Shown piece by piece: positions 21,245-29,557 of a DNA stretch of 62,822 bases. The stretch's first letter is position 1. The number at the start of each line of letters is the position of its first letter. The notes beneath the pieces are model-generated. The model saw only the letters and a list, made by a program, of their open reading frames with translations, did not search any database and had not been told where the DNA came from. A program made the position numbers and the translations under genes. This DNA is from a bacterium (lineage in GTDB: Bacteria; Elusimicrobiota; Elusimicrobia; Elusimicrobiales; UBA9959): positions 1 to 62,822 of the forward strand of contig JAKAMO010000003.1 in assembly GCA_021812825.1 (NCBI GenBank), in the 5' to 3' direction.

Positions 21245-22594
21245 TCAACCGGGGTTATTAACAGACTTTATCTTGGTGATGATCTGGTTCAGGGCCTCGT
21301 TGAAGTACGGGTCCGTCTGCACCATGTGACTTATCTTTCCCTTGGCGTGCAGTACGGTTGCGTGCTCCCTGGCGAAGGCTTCGCCGATGTCCTTCAGGAC
21401 CATATCCGTCATCTCGCAGGCCAGGTACATGGCGACCTGGCGGGGAAACGCGATGTTCTCATTGCGTTTCTTGGAGCTGAAGTCTTTCAGCTCGACATTA
21501 TATTTTTCCGCCACTACCCGCTTGATGGTCTCTATGGAGATCTTCTTCTCCTCGAGGTCGTGGTCGCCGCTGTGTTCCTTGATTATCTCTTTCAGGGAGT
21601 CTATGGAGGGCTGGATGCTCATGCTGGAGCAATAGTTTCCCACCGTTATCAGGCAGCCTTCCAGCTCCCTGATGTTCTTTTTTACGTTCTCGGCTATATA
21701 GGTGATGACGTCGTCGGGAATATCGTACTTGTGCTGGTCGCGCTTCTGACGCAGTATCGCCACGCGCGTCTCGAAATCCGGTATCTTAATATCGGCGACG
21801 ACGCCGGACAGGAAGCGGGAGATAAGGCGCTGGCCGAGCGCCAGCTCCCGCGGCGGCCTGTCCGAGGTCACCACTATCTGCTTCTTGGACTCGAACAGGG
21901 AGTTGAAGGTGTAGAAGAACTCCTCTTCGCTGCGTTCCTTGTCCACGAGGAACTGGATGTCGTCCAGCAGCAGACAGTCGAGTTTCCTGTATTTGCTGCG
22001 GAACTGCTCGGTGGCCCCGCCGCGCACGGCGTCGATGTACTCGTTGACGAAATTCTCGCTGGCGGTGTAAAGGATGCGCGCCGAGTGGTTCTGCTTCAGG
22101 ATGCTGTGCGCTATGGCGTGCAGCAGGTGCGTCTTGCCCAGTCCGGGCGGGCTGTAGATGAAGAAGGGGTTGGCGTGCCCGGGCGCCTTGGATACGCTTT
22201 CAGCGGAAGCGAAGGCGAAGCGGTTCGACGTGCCCATGATGAAGGACTCGAAAGTGTAGTTGGGGTTGAAGGAGTAGTAGCTGGGCGGCAGCTGCTGCGC
22301 CGTCTGCGGCTTCGGCGGAGGAGGAGGCTCGGCCGGCGCTATGGACATGGAGTAGTTTATGCTCAGGGCTCGGCCGGTTATGGAGGTCAGGAGGGAGGTT
22401 ATCTTCTCCTCATAGCGCTGCTTGACCGTGTTGTATATGATCTGGTCCGGGACTTCCAGTTTCAGCGTGTCGCCTTCGATGAAAAGCGGTTTTATCGGAC
22501 GTACCCAGAGCTCCACGGCCTCGGTGCCTATCTCTTCCCCCAGTTTTTTCAGGACTTCCTGCCAGTAGTCCTTGATATCGGTTAAGTTATCCAC
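21245..22594 (-). CDS. dnaA: Chromosomal replication initiator DnaA, variant P-loop
   Basis: 449 residues starting with GTG at 22594. Domains: N-terminal oligomerisation domain (about 1-85), short Pro-rich linker (PPPPKP), AAA+ domain (NYTFESFIMGTSNRFAFA; P-loop region YSPPGLGKTHLLHAIAH; Walker B LLLDDIQFL), and C-terminal box-binding domain with AFAREHATVLHAKGKI. The P-loop normally reads GGxGLGKT; here it is SPPGLGKT, so the first Gly is replaced by Ser. A DnaA box overlaps the start codon itself, which points to autoregulation. Confidence 0.97.
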   Translation of the reverse strand: MDNLTDIKDYWQEVLKKLGEEIGTEAVELWVRPIKPLFIEGDTLKLEVPDQIIYNTVKQRYEEKITSLLTSITGRALSINYSMSIAPAEPPPPPKPQTAQQLPPSYYSFNPNYTFESFIMGTSNRFAFASAESVSKAPGHANPFFIYSPPGLGKTHLLHAIAHSILKQNHSARILYTASENFVNEYIDAVRGGATEQFRSKYRKLDCLLLDDIQFLVDKERSEEEFFYTFNSLFESKKQIVVTSDRPPRELALGQRLISRFLSGVVADIKIPDFETRVAILRQKRDQHKYDIPDDVITYIAENVKKNIRELEGCLITVGNYCSSMSIQPSIDSLKEIIKEHSGDHDLEEKKISIETIKRVVAEKYNVELKDFSSKKRNENIAFPRQVAMYLACEMTDMVLKDIGEAFAREHATVLHAKGKISHMVQTDPYFNEALNQIITKIKSVNNPG

Positions 22595-22800
22595 AAGTTA
22601 TCCACAACTGTTGATAGTTTTTTTAAAACTAAAAAACGCTTTGTTTTCTAAACACTTTTTATGTTGATAACTTTTATATCCGGCCCGCGAACAGCTCTTT
22701 ATGCACTAAAAAGTGTTGCAAAATAGTGAACAAGAAAGGTCCTAAAAAGCGCTTTTTTAGGGGTATTTATAATATTATATATTTTGACGTCATAAGTCAA
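22587..22800. other. Probable replication origin (oriC)
   Basis: Two consensus DnaA boxes TTATCCACA lie 11 bases apart (22587-22595 and 22598-22606). Weaker boxes on the other strand follow: TGTTGATAG at 22609-22617 and TGTTGATAA at 22662-22670. A very AT-rich stretch at 22762-22784 is a candidate unwinding element. Near-palindromes occur at 22741-22761 (CCTAAAAA...TTTTTTAGG) and around TGACGTCA (22785-22792). It lies directly upstream of dnaA with replication genes pointing away. The 265-bp gap has no gene. Confidence 0.85.
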
Positions 22801-22814
22801 TCTGCCTGATATAA

Positions 22815-22841
22815 TAAAAAAGCGCCTTTCGGCGCCTTTTT
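22815..22841 (-). terminator. Terminator after tldD
   Basis: A short GC stem (GCGCC/GGCGC) with a TTTC loop is flanked by A and T runs. Read on the minus strand it ends in TTTTTTATTATA. It lies 19 bases past the tldD stop and separates this operon from the origin region. Confidence 0.75.
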
Positions 22842-22859
22842 ATCGCGGCAGTCAGCGGC

Positions 22860-24305
22860 TTAACCGTGCATTCCCACCTTTACCCCCCGGAAACGGGCCG
22901 GGCTTGAGCCATGGCACATCATTGCCCGCTGGCCTGGCTGCCCCTTGCCACAGTTGGCAACGCCCCACAGGCGCCATTCCTGGGGCCCTGCGATGCCGTC
23001 ACAGGAGCCCCAGAACTCCGGGGTGATGCCCTGGTACCTGGGGTTCTTGAGCAGGCGGCCTTTCCTGCCGTTCTTTATCTCCCAGCCGGCCTCGCAGCCG
23101 AATTGGAAGTTCAGGCGCTTCTGGTCTATGCTCCAGGAGACGTTGTTCTCCATCATCACGCCGTCCTTGATGCCGGCTATCAGTTCCTCGGTCGAGGAAT
23201 TGCCAGGCATCAGGCTCAGGTTGCAGATGCGGGTTATCGGTATGTTCGAGTAGCCGTCGGCGCGGCAGCAGCCCCAGGAACGGTCCCTGCCGATGCGGCC
23301 GCAGAACTCGCGGTTGGTCATGTAGCCGGACAGGATGCCGCCCTTGACGATGTGCCAGCGCTGGGCCTTCACGCCGTCGTCGTCGTAACCAGCCGTGGCG
23401 AGGCCGCCCGGCAGCGTGGCGTCGGCTACGAGGTTCACTATCGGCGATCCGTAGCGGAAATGCCCGAGCTTCTCTGTGGTGGCGAAGCTGGAGCCGGCGT
23501 AGGATTCCTCGTAGCCCAGCACGCGGTCCAGCTCGCTGGCGTGTCCTACTGATTCGTGTATCTGCAGGGCCATCTGGTTGCCCGAGATGATGAGGTCCTT
23601 CACCCCGGCGGGACAGACCGGGGCCTTCAGCAGCGCTACGGCCTCGTCGCGCACCCTTTCGGCGTGGGCGGCGAGGTCCATCGACTCTATTATCTCCCAG
23701 CCGCCGCCTAGCGTCTGGCCGCCGTGAGAGCACGGGTAGCCGCGCAGCTGGGAGTCGCCGTTCTCCACGGCGGTGGCGGTTATCGCGGCGCCGGAGTTGA
23801 GCAGCACCTGTTCTATGCGTGAGCCCTCGGTGGTCATGTGCCACTGGTGCTCGCGCATGAAGGTCATCTCGGCCTCGGCGACCTTAATTTTCCTGTTCCC
23901 CCGGAGGGTCTTGTCGAGGGAGAACAGGATGTCCAGCTTGGCCTGCACCGGGACCGCGAACGGGTCTTTCAGGAACGGCGTCTGCCAGAAATCATGGTAG
24001 GCCGGTTCGTGCGCCAGACGCACCCTGCCGCTCATCAGCAGGCGACTGGCTTTGGCTATGGCTATGGCCTTCAGGGCGGTATCCGCGACGGCGCGCTCCG
24101 TCATCTCGCGGCCGGAGGCGAAGCCCCAGGCGCCCTTGTAGAGCACCCTGATGCCGTAGCCCAGCGTCGTCTCGTCCGTCAGGGCCCCGATCTCCCCGTT
24201 CTTGACGGCGAGGACCTGGTTGCGCTCCTCTACGACGCGGATGTCCCCGAAATCAACTTTGTGCTTGTTCGCTACTTCTATGGCTTTGGCGGCTAGCTTG
24301 AACAT
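22860..24305 (-). CDS. tldD: TldD metalloprotease subunit
   Basis: 481 residues from the ATG at 24305; the long in-frame extension upstream runs through pmbA and is rejected. The zinc motif HExxxH is seen as HESVGH (250-255), as in TldD. C-terminal WGSCDGIAGP region and Gly-rich end are typical. TldD pairs with TldE/PmbA to form a protease that degrades unfolded or modified peptides (known in E. coli for microcin B17 maturation and CcdA turnover). Directly follows pmbA with an 11-base gap. Confidence 0.93.
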   Translation of the reverse strand: MFKLAAKAIEVANKHKVDFGDIRVVEERNQVLAVKNGEIGALTDETTLGYGIRVLYKGAWGFASGREMTERAVADTALKAIAIAKASRLLMSGRVRLAHEPAYHDFWQTPFLKDPFAVPVQAKLDILFSLDKTLRGNRKIKVAEAEMTFMREHQWHMTTEGSRIEQVLLNSGAAITATAVENGDSQLRGYPCSHGGQTLGGGWEIIESMDLAAHAERVRDEAVALLKAPVCPAGVKDLIISGNQMALQIHESVGHASELDRVLGYEESYAGSSFATTEKLGHFRYGSPIVNLVADATLPGGLATAGYDDDGVKAQRWHIVKGGILSGYMTNREFCGRIGRDRSWGCCRADGYSNIPITRICNLSLMPGNSSTEELIAGIKDGVMMENNVSWSIDQKRLNFQFGCEAGWEIKNGRKGRLLKNPRYQGITPEFWGSCDGIAGPQEWRLWGVANCGKGQPGQRAMMCHGSSPARFRGVKVGMHG

Positions 24306-24316
24306 GATATATCCTC

Positions 24317-25642
24317 TCAGAATTTCGTGGCCGAAGAGAAGTTGAAGCCGGACAGCCGCATCGCCGGGCAGGCGATGCCCCCCCAGCCGGCCACCATCTC
24401 GGCGCGGTCGCCGACGGCTTCTATGTTGGCGAAGGCCTCCACCATGCTCTGCGTGAAGCGCATGTTCTTTATCGGGTAGGCCACCTTGCCGTTCTCTATC
24501 ATGAACGTGCCGTTGCGGGTCATGCCCGTCATCTCCACGGTCTGGGCCTTGAGCATGTTGGTGTAGTGGAACTGCGTCACGAGGATGCCGCGCTCGGTGC
24601 CTTTTATAAGGTCGCTCAGGCTGTCGCTGCCGGGCTTTACCGACAGGTTTATGGCCAGCGGGCCGAAGTAGCTGGGCTGCGGCAGGGCGTGGCCGGTAGG
24701 GGCGGCCTTGGCCTTCTTCGCGGTCTTGCGGTCGTGCACGATGGTCTTGAGCACGCCGTTCTCTACCAGCGTGAGCCGCGAACGCGGCTGGCCTTCGAAG
24801 TCGAAGGGCAGGCCCGGGGCCGCACCCAGGAAGTCGTCCTCGATCGTCAGCAGCGGGCTGAGCACGCGCTTGCCGAGCTTGCCGCAGACGAAAGAGCGGC
24901 CCTCGTTGTAGAACTGGCCGCCGAAGCTGTAGGCGCTCATATATGTGATGAGATCGGCCGCGGCCTGCGGCTCCAGCACCACGGTGTAGCGACCCGGTTT
25001 CGGGTCGCGCGGCCTGCGGCTCGCGGCGGCTTTCGCGCGCGCCGTCTCGTTTAGGCGCTTGAAGTCGATGTTGCTGACCGAGTGGGAGGGCTGCTCGGCC
25101 CAGCCGGAGCCGTCGCGGTCGGTGACCGTCACGCTGTGGGTTATGAAGCTGTCGCGCCAGCGGGCGAAGAGGCCCAGGTTGTTGGCTATGACGAGCTCGC
25201 TGGTCCCGTTGTCCACCGTGCCGCAGGCCACCTGGCCCGCCTTCCTGCACGCGCGGGCCAGTTCGGCGGCCCTCTCGGCGCGGAAGACGGGCGAAAGCTC
25301 CGCCGTCCCGCGGTCGTAGAGGTCCCTGCCGGCAGGCAGGGGCTTCGGCCCGGCCAGCGGCAGCAGGTCCGGGTCCTTCTTCTGCTTTTTGAGTATCTCC
25401 AGGCCGGAAGCGACGGCGCGCTTAAGGGATCCGTCGTCGGCCTGGTTGAGGCTGAGCTTCGCGGAGCGGCCGCCGTCCTGCAGGCGCACCGAGAAGGAGA
25501 GCGAAGAGGAGGCGACGTTCTGCGAGATGACGTTGTCGGCGAAGCGGGTCAGCGCGCTGTCGCGCCTCTCCGCCAGCACCTCGCACTGCACCCCTTTCGC
25601 CAGCTTGAATATCTTTTTCAGCGTGGTTTCTATGTTCTTCAT
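24317..25642 (-). CDS. pmbA: PmbA/TldE, partner subunit of TldD
   Basis: 441 residues. Lacks HExxxH, as expected for the TldE partner. Features: FADNVISQNVASSS near the N-terminus, PGRYTVVLEPQAAADL, FDFEGQPRSRLTLVENGVL, and TGMTRNGTFMIENGKVAYPIKNMRFTQS near the C-terminus, all family-typical. Second gene of a DUF2064-pmbA-tldD operon; no peptide substrate gene is visible nearby. Confidence 0.93.
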   Translation of the reverse strand: MKNIETTLKKIFKLAKGVQCEVLAERRDSALTRFADNVISQNVASSSLSFSVRLQDGGRSAKLSLNQADDGSLKRAVASGLEILKKQKKDPDLLPLAGPKPLPAGRDLYDRGTAELSPVFRAERAAELARACRKAGQVACGTVDNGTSELVIANNLGLFARWRDSFITHSVTVTDRDGSGWAEQPSHSVSNIDFKRLNETARAKAAASRRPRDPKPGRYTVVLEPQAAADLITYMSAYSFGGQFYNEGRSFVCGKLGKRVLSPLLTIEDDFLGAAPGLPFDFEGQPRSRLTLVENGVLKTIVHDRKTAKKAKAAPTGHALPQPSYFGPLAINLSVKPGSDSLSDLIKGTERGILVTQFHYTNMLKAQTVEMTGMTRNGTFMIENGKVAYPIKNMRFTQSMVEAFANIEAVGDRAEMVAGWGGIACPAMRLSGFNFSSATKF

Positions 25643-25696
25643 AAATAGGAGCGGCCGCTCGCGCGGCGGCCTGAGCGTAGGATGGATCGACCGCCG

Positions 25697-26431
25697 CTAG
25701 ATCTGCGGTTTCTCCGCCGGGGGCTCCTGGCTTTCGTGTTTCGGGCGCCGGTGGTGTTTCTTCGGCTCCGCGGCGGGCGGGCCGGCGTGCTGGGCCGTGA
25801 AAATTGGCGGCAGGGTTTCTTTGTTCTCCATCCAGCGCAGCAGCGTCTCCTCGCCGGTCACAGTATACGTTTCCGGCGTGCTGAAGACGGCCAGTTTGTT
25901 CCGGCGCGCCCGCTCGGCGAGCGTCTCGCCGCTCTTGCCCCTGGAGAAGCCGGTGGGCTCGAAGATCTTCAGGTTGGGCTGCGTCAGGCCTACGAGGTAA
26001 TAGGTGCCGTCGGTGTTGGCCCCTATCGCCACGGTCCTGTCGTTCACGGCGTTAATGGCCTCCTGGATCCAGTCGGACTTCAGCTCCGGGGAGAGGTGGC
26101 TTATCAGCACCGCTTTCTTGGCGCCGGTGAAGAAGGCCAGCCTCACGGCTTCCTGCAGGCGTTCCTCGAAATCCGTGTGCTTGACCTCCAGGAAGCCCGG
26201 GTCCTCCGGGTCCAGCCAGGTCAGGTCGGGGTGGCGGGCGGACTTGGCGTAGGAGAGGATCAGAATAGCGTCGTTGAAGTTCTTGGCCAGCTTGTAGACC
26301 GAGGTAAGGAGGTCGCTGTTAACGTGCACGGCGCGCTCGGGGCCGAAGGCGGTCTTCAGCTCGGGTATCACCTTGTCCGCCTCCGGCGGGTCTACGAGAA
26401 GGATAATGCTGTTGTCGCGGTTCTTTGCCAT
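25697..26431 (-). CDS. DUF2064 family protein (glycosyltransferase-like fold)
   Basis: 244 residues. Central part has the DUF2064 pattern: DFEERLQEAVRLAFFTGAKKAVLISHLSPELK, then NDRTVAIGANTDGTYYLVGL, where relatives have an Asp-Gly-Gly-Tyr-Tyr-hydrophobic-Gly motif. The family belongs to the nucleotide-diphospho-sugar transferase fold. The C-terminal 30 residues are Pro, Lys and His rich (PKKHHRRPKH) and look disordered. First gene of the operon with pmbA and tldD; substrate unknown. Confidence 0.7.
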   Translation of the reverse strand: MAKNRDNSIILLVDPPEADKVIPELKTAFGPERAVHVNSDLLTSVYKLAKNFNDAILILSYAKSARHPDLTWLDPEDPGFLEVKHTDFEERLQEAVRLAFFTGAKKAVLISHLSPELKSDWIQEAINAVNDRTVAIGANTDGTYYLVGLTQPNLKIFEPTGFSRGKSGETLAERARRNKLAVFSTPETYTVTGEETLLRWMENKETLPPIFTAQHAGPPAAEPKKHHRRPKHESQEPPAEKPQI

Positions 26432-26467
26432 GGTTGCCGTGCTTTTTGAGTTAAGAGATAGAAGTAT

Positions 26468-26475
26468 ATTATACT
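26468..26475. promoter_or_regulatory. Overlapping divergent -10 boxes
   Basis: TATAAT on the minus strand (26468-26473) and TATACT on the plus strand (26470-26475) overlap within AGTATATTATACT. They lie 37 bases from the DUF2064 start and 43 bases from the nadD start, so the two operons probably compete for polymerase at one site. Confidence 0.5.
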
Positions 26476-26517
26476 AAATGTGCCCCGGCCGTAGTCCGCC
26501 GGCGCGCGGCCGAAACG

Positions 26518-27660
26518 ATGCCTGGAGCCAAAGGACCGGTAATAATCTACGGCGGGAGCTTCGATCCCCCCCATCGCGGGCACATGGCCCTGGCCGCGGC
26601 CGCGCTGCGCCAGCTGCGTCCGTCCGCGTTCTATTTCGTCCCGGGTTTCCGCACCCCGTTCAAGGATTTCAGGCCTGTGCCGTACTCAGCACGGGCCGCG
26701 ATGCTGGCGGCCGCCGTGATGGACAGCGGCATGGCCGGCGCCGTCAGGATAAGTCCCTTCGAGGCCCGGCAGCGCAGGGTGGTCTACTCTTTCGAGACCG
26801 TCTCCCATTTCCGCAAGCTGCACCCAGGGGTACGCGTCTATTTTCTGATGGGGTCCGACTGCCTGGCCGGCTTCGGCGGCTGGCGCCGAGGGAAGGAGAT
26901 ACTTCGCGACGCCGTCCTGCTGGTGGGTCGCCGCCCGGGTTCTCCGATACCCCGCGGGGCCCCGCCGCACAAACTGCTTTCCGGACGGTTCCCGGAGGCC
27001 GATTCCACCGCCATCAGGAACAGCCTCTTCCTCGGCAGGGGACACCGGCAGCTCAGCCGCGGGGTGACGGAGCTGGCCGAGAAGAGGGCCCTGTACCTGT
27101 TCCGGGAGCGCTCCATGCTGCGGCGGCTGCTGACCTCGCGCCGCTACGAGCACACGATCCTGTCCGCGGAGCTCGCGCTCGAGTTGGCGCCGCTCGCCGG
27201 AGTGCCGCAGCAGAAGGCGGCGCTCGCCGCGCTGCTTCACGACTGCGCCCGCGACCTGCCGGCCGGGAAACGGGCCGCTCTCTGTCCGGCTGACACGCCG
27301 CTGCGCGCGGAGATGCTGCGGGAGGCTCCGGTCCTGGCCCATGCCTGGGCCGGAGCCGAGCTGGCCAGGAGAAAGTTCGGGATCGAGGACCCGGAGGTGC
27401 TGGACGCCATCCGCGTCCATGCCACCGGCGCGCCCGGCATGGGGCCGCTGGCCAGGCTGCTGTACGTGAGCGATTTCGCCAACCGCGGCCGCGATTTCAG
27501 GGAGGCGCGCCTCGTGCGCCGGCTGGCTTTCATTGACCTGGACGAGGCTTTCCGGTCGGCCAATTATGTTAAACTTGTCTATACGTTCTCCGGGGGCGGC
27601 TGGGTGCATCCCCTGAGCGTGGGCTTATGGAACAGTCTTCAGGAAAAAAAGAGCGGCTGA
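26518..27660 (+). CDS. nadD: Nicotinate-nucleotide adenylyltransferase fused to YqeK-type HD hydrolase
   Basis: 380 residues, nearly twice a normal NadD. Residues 1-195 are NadD: nucleotide-binding GGSFDPPHRGH (12-22) and the C-terminal ADSTAIRNSL variant of the ISSTxIR motif. Residues about 200-375 are an HD phosphohydrolase of the YqeK kind: YEHTILSAELALELA, AALLHDCARDL, HAWAGAELARRKFG and LLYVSDFANRG. NadD makes deamido-NAD from NaMN; YqeK proteins cleave Ap4A symmetrically. In many bacteria the two are adjacent genes, so the fusion fits. First gene of a six-gene plus-strand operon; no ribosome site is obvious before the ATG. Confidence 0.92.
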   Translation: MPGAKGPVIIYGGSFDPPHRGHMALAAAALRQLRPSAFYFVPGFRTPFKDFRPVPYSARAAMLAAAVMDSGMAGAVRISPFEARQRRVVYSFETVSHFRKLHPGVRVYFLMGSDCLAGFGGWRRGKEILRDAVLLVGRRPGSPIPRGAPPHKLLSGRFPEADSTAIRNSLFLGRGHRQLSRGVTELAEKRALYLFRERSMLRRLLTSRRYEHTILSAELALELAPLAGVPQQKAALAALLHDCARDLPAGKRAALCPADTPLRAEMLREAPVLAHAWAGAELARRKFGIEDPEVLDAIRVHATGAPGMGPLARLLYVSDFANRGRDFREARLVRRLAFIDLDEAFRSANYVKLVYTFSGGGWVHPLSVGLWNSLQEKKSG

Positions 27661-28469
27661 TGCTGGCCGCCGGGGTGCTGCTGGCGCTGGCCGCGGCCGC
27701 CTGGCAGTACCTGTCCCCGGCTTCCCGCTGCATCATGGAGGGACGCGACGTCCGGATCGCCCTGCTGGGGGACGCGTCCTCGGCCCTGCTCGTCTACCAC
27801 CCGTTCTCCGGCACCGTCGGCGCCTTCACTTCCCAGCGCAGGCCCGAGCGCGGCGCCTCGCCGGAGAAGCGGGCCGCGGACCTGGCGGCGGCCGTCGCCG
27901 GCGAAGGCGCTGCGGCGTTCTATATAACCGTTTCCACTTCCCCGTCGCTGGAGGCCCTCTGGGAGCCGCTCAACGGCTGGCGGGCCGATCCGCGCCTGCT
28001 GGCCTCCGCCGCCGTCTGGCTCTGCCGCCGCATCTCGGCCGGGGAGACGGACCTTTCGTGGTTCGACGCGTTCCGCCTGTTCTCCGACTTTTCAGGCCTG
28101 ACCGCCTCGGATTTCATCCTCAGCGACGTGCCGCGCGGTCCCGCGGCCCAGGAGGACAGGGCCGCCCGCAGGACCCCGCTGGTGGAGGTGTTCAACGCCT
28201 CCGGGCGCAACGGCCTCGCCGACGCCACGGCCAAGCGCCTCAGGGCCGCGGGCTTCGACGTGATAACGGTCGGCAACAGGGCGGCGGAAAAGGAGACGAG
28301 GATCCTCAGCTATTCGCGCGACGCCGGGTCCGCGCTCGCGCTGCGCGAGGCGCTTAACCTCGGGGAACTGGAGGTCCGCGTCAAACCCACGCGCCGGAGC
28401 GTGGCGGACGCGGCGGTGGTGCTGGGAGAGGATTTCGAAGGGGAAAAACCGGAAGATAAGGGGAAATGA
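27627..28469 (+). CDS. Membrane-anchored LytR_C domain protein
   Basis: 280 residues. One N-terminal membrane segment (LMLAAGVLLALAAAAWQYL, about 11-29) and a C-terminal LytR_C domain (about 185-275: PLVEVFNASGRNGLADATAKRLRAAGFDVITVGN). The middle resembles a degenerate LytR-type region with no catalytic Asp/Arg set that I can identify. It overlaps the end of nadD by 34 bases. LytR_C proteins often lie between nadD/yqeK and rsfS; a role in the envelope is inferred only. Confidence 0.78.
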   Translation: MEQSSGKKERLMLAAGVLLALAAAAWQYLSPASRCIMEGRDVRIALLGDASSALLVYHPFSGTVGAFTSQRRPERGASPEKRAADLAAAVAGEGAAAFYITVSTSPSLEALWEPLNGWRADPRLLASAAVWLCRRISAGETDLSWFDAFRLFSDFSGLTASDFILSDVPRGPAAQEDRAARRTPLVEVFNASGRNGLADATAKRLRAAGFDVITVGNRAAEKETRILSYSRDAGSALALREALNLGELEVRVKPTRRSVADAAVVLGEDFEGEKPEDKGK

Positions 28470-28470
28470 T

Positions 28471-29541
28471 ATGGACATGGTGACCATCCTTAAGACGGCC
28501 GTCCAGCAGGGGGCCAGCGACATACACATCAGCGTGGGCAAGCCGCCGCTGATGCGCCGCAGCGGAGAGGTCGTGCCGGTGGCCGACAACATGCCGCCGC
28601 TGACCGCCGAGCAGACCAAGACGATCATCTACTCGGCGCTGTACGACGAGCAGCGCGCCAAGTTCGAGAAGGACTGGGAGCTGGACTGCTCGTTCGCCGT
28701 GACCGGGGTTTCCCGCTTCCGCCTGAACGTGCTGGCCGCCCGCAACGGCGTAGAGGCCGTCATGCGCGTGATCCCGTCCATCATTCCCACGCCGGAACAG
28801 CTCAGCCTGCAGCCGGCCATCGTGCAGTTCGCCGATCTGCCCAAGGGCATGGTGCTGGTGACCGGCCCGACCGGTTCCGGCAAGTCCACCACGCTCGCCG
28901 CGCTGATCAACAAGATCAACACCAGCAAGAAGAAGCACATCCTGACCGTGGAGGACCCGATAGAGTTCACGTACGAGGCCCAGGCCTGCGTGGTCAGGCA
29001 GCGCGAGGTGGGCCAGCACACGCGCAGCTTCAACAACGCGCTGCGCGGCGCGCTGCGCGAGGACCCCAACGTGATCCTCGTGGGCGAGATGCGCGACCTG
29101 GAGACCATACAGTTGACGATCACCGCGGCCGAGACCGGCCACCTCACGTTCGCCACGCTGCACACGCAGGACGCGGCCTCAACGGTCGACCGCATCATCG
29201 ACGTGTTCCCGCCGCATCAGCAGACGCAGGTGCGCGTGCAGCTGGCCGCTTCGCTGCAGGGCGTGGTCTCGCAGATCCTGCTGCCGCGCAAGGACGGCAA
29301 GGGCCGCGTGGCCGCGCGCGAGGTCATGGTGATGACGCCCGCCATCCAGAACCTGATACGCGAGGGCAAGACGCACATGATCTACAGCGCGATAGAGACC
29401 GGAGCCAAGTTCGGGATGATCCCGATGGACCGGGCCATGGCCATGCTGGTCAAGCAGAACCTGGTGGCCTTCGAGACGGCCGCCGCCAAGGCGCACGACC
29501 TGGAGGGCTTCAAGAAGCTCTGCAGCCCGTCCGGGGTCTGA
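28471..29541 (+). CDS. pilT: Type IV pilus retraction ATPase PilT
   Basis: 356 residues. Walker A GPTGSGKST (132-140), Asp box EDPIEF, Walker B LREDPNVILVGEMRD, and His box TGHLTFATLHTQDA; AIRNLIREGK-type motif is AIQNLIREGKTHMIYSAI. Hexameric cytoplasmic motor that depolymerises pili for twitching motility and DNA uptake. No other pilus gene is in the window. One base separates it from the upstream gene. Confidence 0.96.
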   Translation: MDMVTILKTAVQQGASDIHISVGKPPLMRRSGEVVPVADNMPPLTAEQTKTIIYSALYDEQRAKFEKDWELDCSFAVTGVSRFRLNVLAARNGVEAVMRVIPSIIPTPEQLSLQPAIVQFADLPKGMVLVTGPTGSGKSTTLAALINKINTSKKKHILTVEDPIEFTYEAQACVVRQREVGQHTRSFNNALRGALREDPNVILVGEMRDLETIQLTITAAETGHLTFATLHTQDAASTVDRIIDVFPPHQQTQVRVQLAASLQGVVSQILLPRKDGKGRVAAREVMVMTPAIQNLIREGKTHMIYSAIETGAKFGMIPMDRAMAMLVKQNLVAFETAAAKAHDLEGFKKLCSPSGV

Positions 29542-29557
29542 CGCAGAAGGGGGAGAC

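Noticed and set aside
22741..22761. CCTAAAAAGCGCTTTTTTAGG near-palindrome as a terminator
   Set aside because: No gene ends next to it; it lies inside the origin region and more likely belongs to the origin architecture.
24306..25250. Upstream extension of tldD through the pmbA region
   Set aside because: It is out of frame with pmbA, which is a well-supported gene; TldD starts normally at 24305.
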